From positions 1-14,051 of the forward strand of contig CALBLG010000039.1 of assembly GCA_937895975.1 (NCBI GenBank): 14,051 bases of DNA, in the 5' to 3' direction. Position 1 is the stretch's first letter. Every line of letters starts with the position of its first letter. The notes beneath the pieces were generated by a model. That model saw nothing but the letters and a program-made list of their open reading frames with translations, searched no databases and was not told the origin of the DNA. This stretch comes from an uncultured Slackia sp. (GTDB taxonomy: Bacteria > Actinomycetota > Coriobacteriia > Coriobacteriales > Eggerthellaceae). Position numbers and translations under genes: made by a program. Positions 13,396 to 14,051 of this stretch are shown here, piece after piece.

Positions 13396-13626
13396 CTAAG
13401 CAGACACGACCTTAGTGATGCCCGGGATGTGCTCTTTCAGAATGCGCTCGACGCCATTGGCGAGTGTCATCTGACTCATGGGGCAGCCGTTGCAAGCACC
13501 GTGCAGCTCGACGGTCACAACGCCTTCTTCGTCAACGTCGACCAGATGCACATCGCCGCCATCGGCCTGAAGCGCAGGGCGAATAAGGTCGAGCACGCGG
13601 CTCACTTGGTCTTTATCGATAGCCAT
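13396..13626 (-). CDS. NifU C-terminal-domain Fe-S scaffold protein
   Basis: A 76-residue stand-alone NifU C-terminal domain (Nfu type). RPALQADGGDVHLVDV at 16-31 and GACNGCPMS at 43-51 are the family signatures; Cys45 and Cys48 are the CxxC that, in a dimer, holds a [4Fe-4S] cluster for transfer to target proteins. The domain is complete, and stand-alone forms of this size are common. ATG 13626 is preferred because AAGGAGC lies five bases upstream; the frame is open to 13722, but that region is promoter DNA. It probably forms its own transcript, with a promoter at 13663-13690 and two palindromes after the stop. Confidence 0.93.
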   Translation of the reverse strand: MAIDKDQVSRVLDLIRPALQADGGDVHLVDVDEEGVVTVELHGACNGCPMSQMTLANGVERILKEHIPGITKVVSA

Positions 13627-13662
13627 AACAAGCTCCTTACATCGATTACTCTTGTCTGCGCC

Positions 13663-13690
13663 ATTGTATCGTAAGTGCCCAACACGCCAA
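13663..13690 (-). promoter_or_regulatory. Probable promoter of the nifU-type gene
   Basis: On the minus strand, TTGGCG (13690-13685) and TACAAT (13668-13663) are 16 bases apart, ending 36 bases before the ATG at 13626. The -10 is good and the -35 only fair. Confidence 0.45.
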
Positions 13691-13732
13691 AGCCCGTTTA
13701 CGTTTTCCTCTTCGTTCGCCAATCAGGCCGGC

Positions 13733-13763
13733 AAAAATCGCAGGGTTAGTGCGCCACTTCCGC
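13733..13763 (+). repeat. Degenerate 30-bp repeat, copy 1
   Basis: An A-rich block, then GGGTTAGTGCGCCACTTCCGC. It shares the core TTAGTGCRCC with two other copies in the same 326-bp gap. The core is at 13746-13755. Confidence 0.65.
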
Positions 13764-13783
13764 AATTCGAGCAACCAAATGAC

Positions 13784-13812
13784 AGAAATTTGAGCGTTAG
13801 TGCACCAAGGGC
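13784..13812 (+). repeat. Degenerate 30-bp repeat, copy 2
   Basis: AGAAATTTGAGC followed by GTTAGTGCACCAAGGGC, core at 13797-13806, 51 bp after copy 1. It can form a bulged hairpin with GCACTCTAAC just downstream (13811-13820). Confidence 0.65.
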
Positions 13813-13896
13813 ACTCTAACTCTTTTGACTAGTCCATAAAACGCCTGGTCAGCTTCATTAAAGCGCTCAATGAACAGGCGGAACGAGAGCTCACGC

Positions 13897-13927
13897 GCCG
13901 AAATGGTGCACTAAACCTCGCTTTTCC
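13897..13927 (-). repeat. Degenerate 30-bp repeat, copy 3, inverted
   Basis: Read on the minus strand it runs GGAAAAGCGAGG then TTTAGTGCACCATTTCGGC, matching copy 1 at about two thirds of positions. The core is at 13905-13914. It is 26 bases after the superoxide reductase stop. The remainder of the gap 13627-13952 holds the nifU-type promoter and nothing else recognised. Confidence 0.65.
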
Positions 13928-13952
13928 GCCACGCAAGCACGCCCGCAGGCGT

Positions 13953-14051
13953 CTACTGCAAATCCTTCACCCACAGCCCGTGCAAGTTGCAATACTCGTA
14001 CACCTTCACCGGCTCGTCGTCTTCCGCCAGCGCGAACATGGCAAGGGGATT
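13953..14051 (-). CDS. Superoxide reductase (desulfoferrodoxin family), C-terminal end
   Basis: The last 32 codons of a gene entering from the right edge. The peptide ends EPVKVYEYCNLHGLWVKDLQ, whose YCNLHGLW is the hallmark C-terminal motif of superoxide reductases; Cys and His in C-N-L-H are ligands of the catalytic non-heme iron centre. These enzymes reduce superoxide to peroxide without making oxygen, typical of strict anaerobes. Whether an N-terminal desulforedoxin domain is present cannot be seen. The stop is TAG at 13955-13953. No clear terminator follows. Confidence 0.9.
   Translation of the reverse strand, partial: NPLAMFALAEDDEPVKVYEYCNLHGLWVKDLQ

Noticed and set aside
13741..13930. 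CRISPR-like array from the TTAGTGCRCC repeats
   Set aside because: Only three copies, one inverted, with unequal spacing and poor flank identity; no cas genes are nearby.

Overview
The window suggests a high-GC, anaerobic actinomycete of the Coriobacteriia type, most like the Eggerthellaceae. This is inferred from the G+C-rich coding sequence, AGGAAGG-type ribosome binding sites, a FeoA-FeoB fusion, L-lactate dehydrogenase, the end of a superoxide reductase, and the mix of gene families. No marker gene fixes the taxonomy.

Layout. (1) 1-1548, minus strand: the start of a FeoA-FeoB ferrous iron transporter, then a 288-bp gap holding a 167-bp inverted-repeat element, then a YczE/YitT-type membrane protein. 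(2) 1549-3454, plus strand: an L-lactate dehydrogenase divergent from the membrane protein and ended by a strong terminator, then a PAP2-family membrane phosphatase with its own promoter and terminator. (3) 3455-5006, minus strand: murB followed 15 bp later by an ArsC/Spx-family thioredoxin-fold protein; the convergent gap beyond it holds a long imperfect inverted repeat. (4) 5280-9331, plus strand: a complete riboflavin operon, with promoter, FMN riboswitch, riboswitch-controlled terminator, ribD, ribE, ribBA and ribH. (5) 9539-13158, minus strand: a tightly packed three-gene unit, namely an 8-cysteine small protein, a COG2081-type flavoprotein with a Gly/Arg-rich tail, and a COG2509-type flavoprotein. 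(6) 13396-14051, minus strand: a NifU C-terminal-domain protein and the last 32 codons of a superoxide reductase, separated by a gap carrying three copies of a degenerate repeat.

How the genes fit together. The riboflavin operon encodes every dedicated enzyme from GTP and ribulose-5-phosphate to riboflavin apart from the phosphatase step, and the leader shows a plausible 8-bp switch between terminator and antiterminator. The neighbouring flavoprotein operon converges on it. Two FAD proteins sit 2-3 bp apart behind a protein with eight cysteines, which makes an uncharacterised redox module the best candidate here for undescribed biology. The window edges add iron import, Fe-S scaffold and superoxide reduction genes, consistent with an anaerobe that depends on Fe-S and flavin enzymes.

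The intergenic DNA is unusually rich in symmetry: a 34-bp perfect palindrome, a 31-bp and a 24-bp palindrome, a 36-bp-arm inverted repeat, a 32-bp-arm imperfect inverted repeat, and the triple TTAGTGCRCC repeat. No tRNA, rRNA, CRISPR array or transposase gene was seen.
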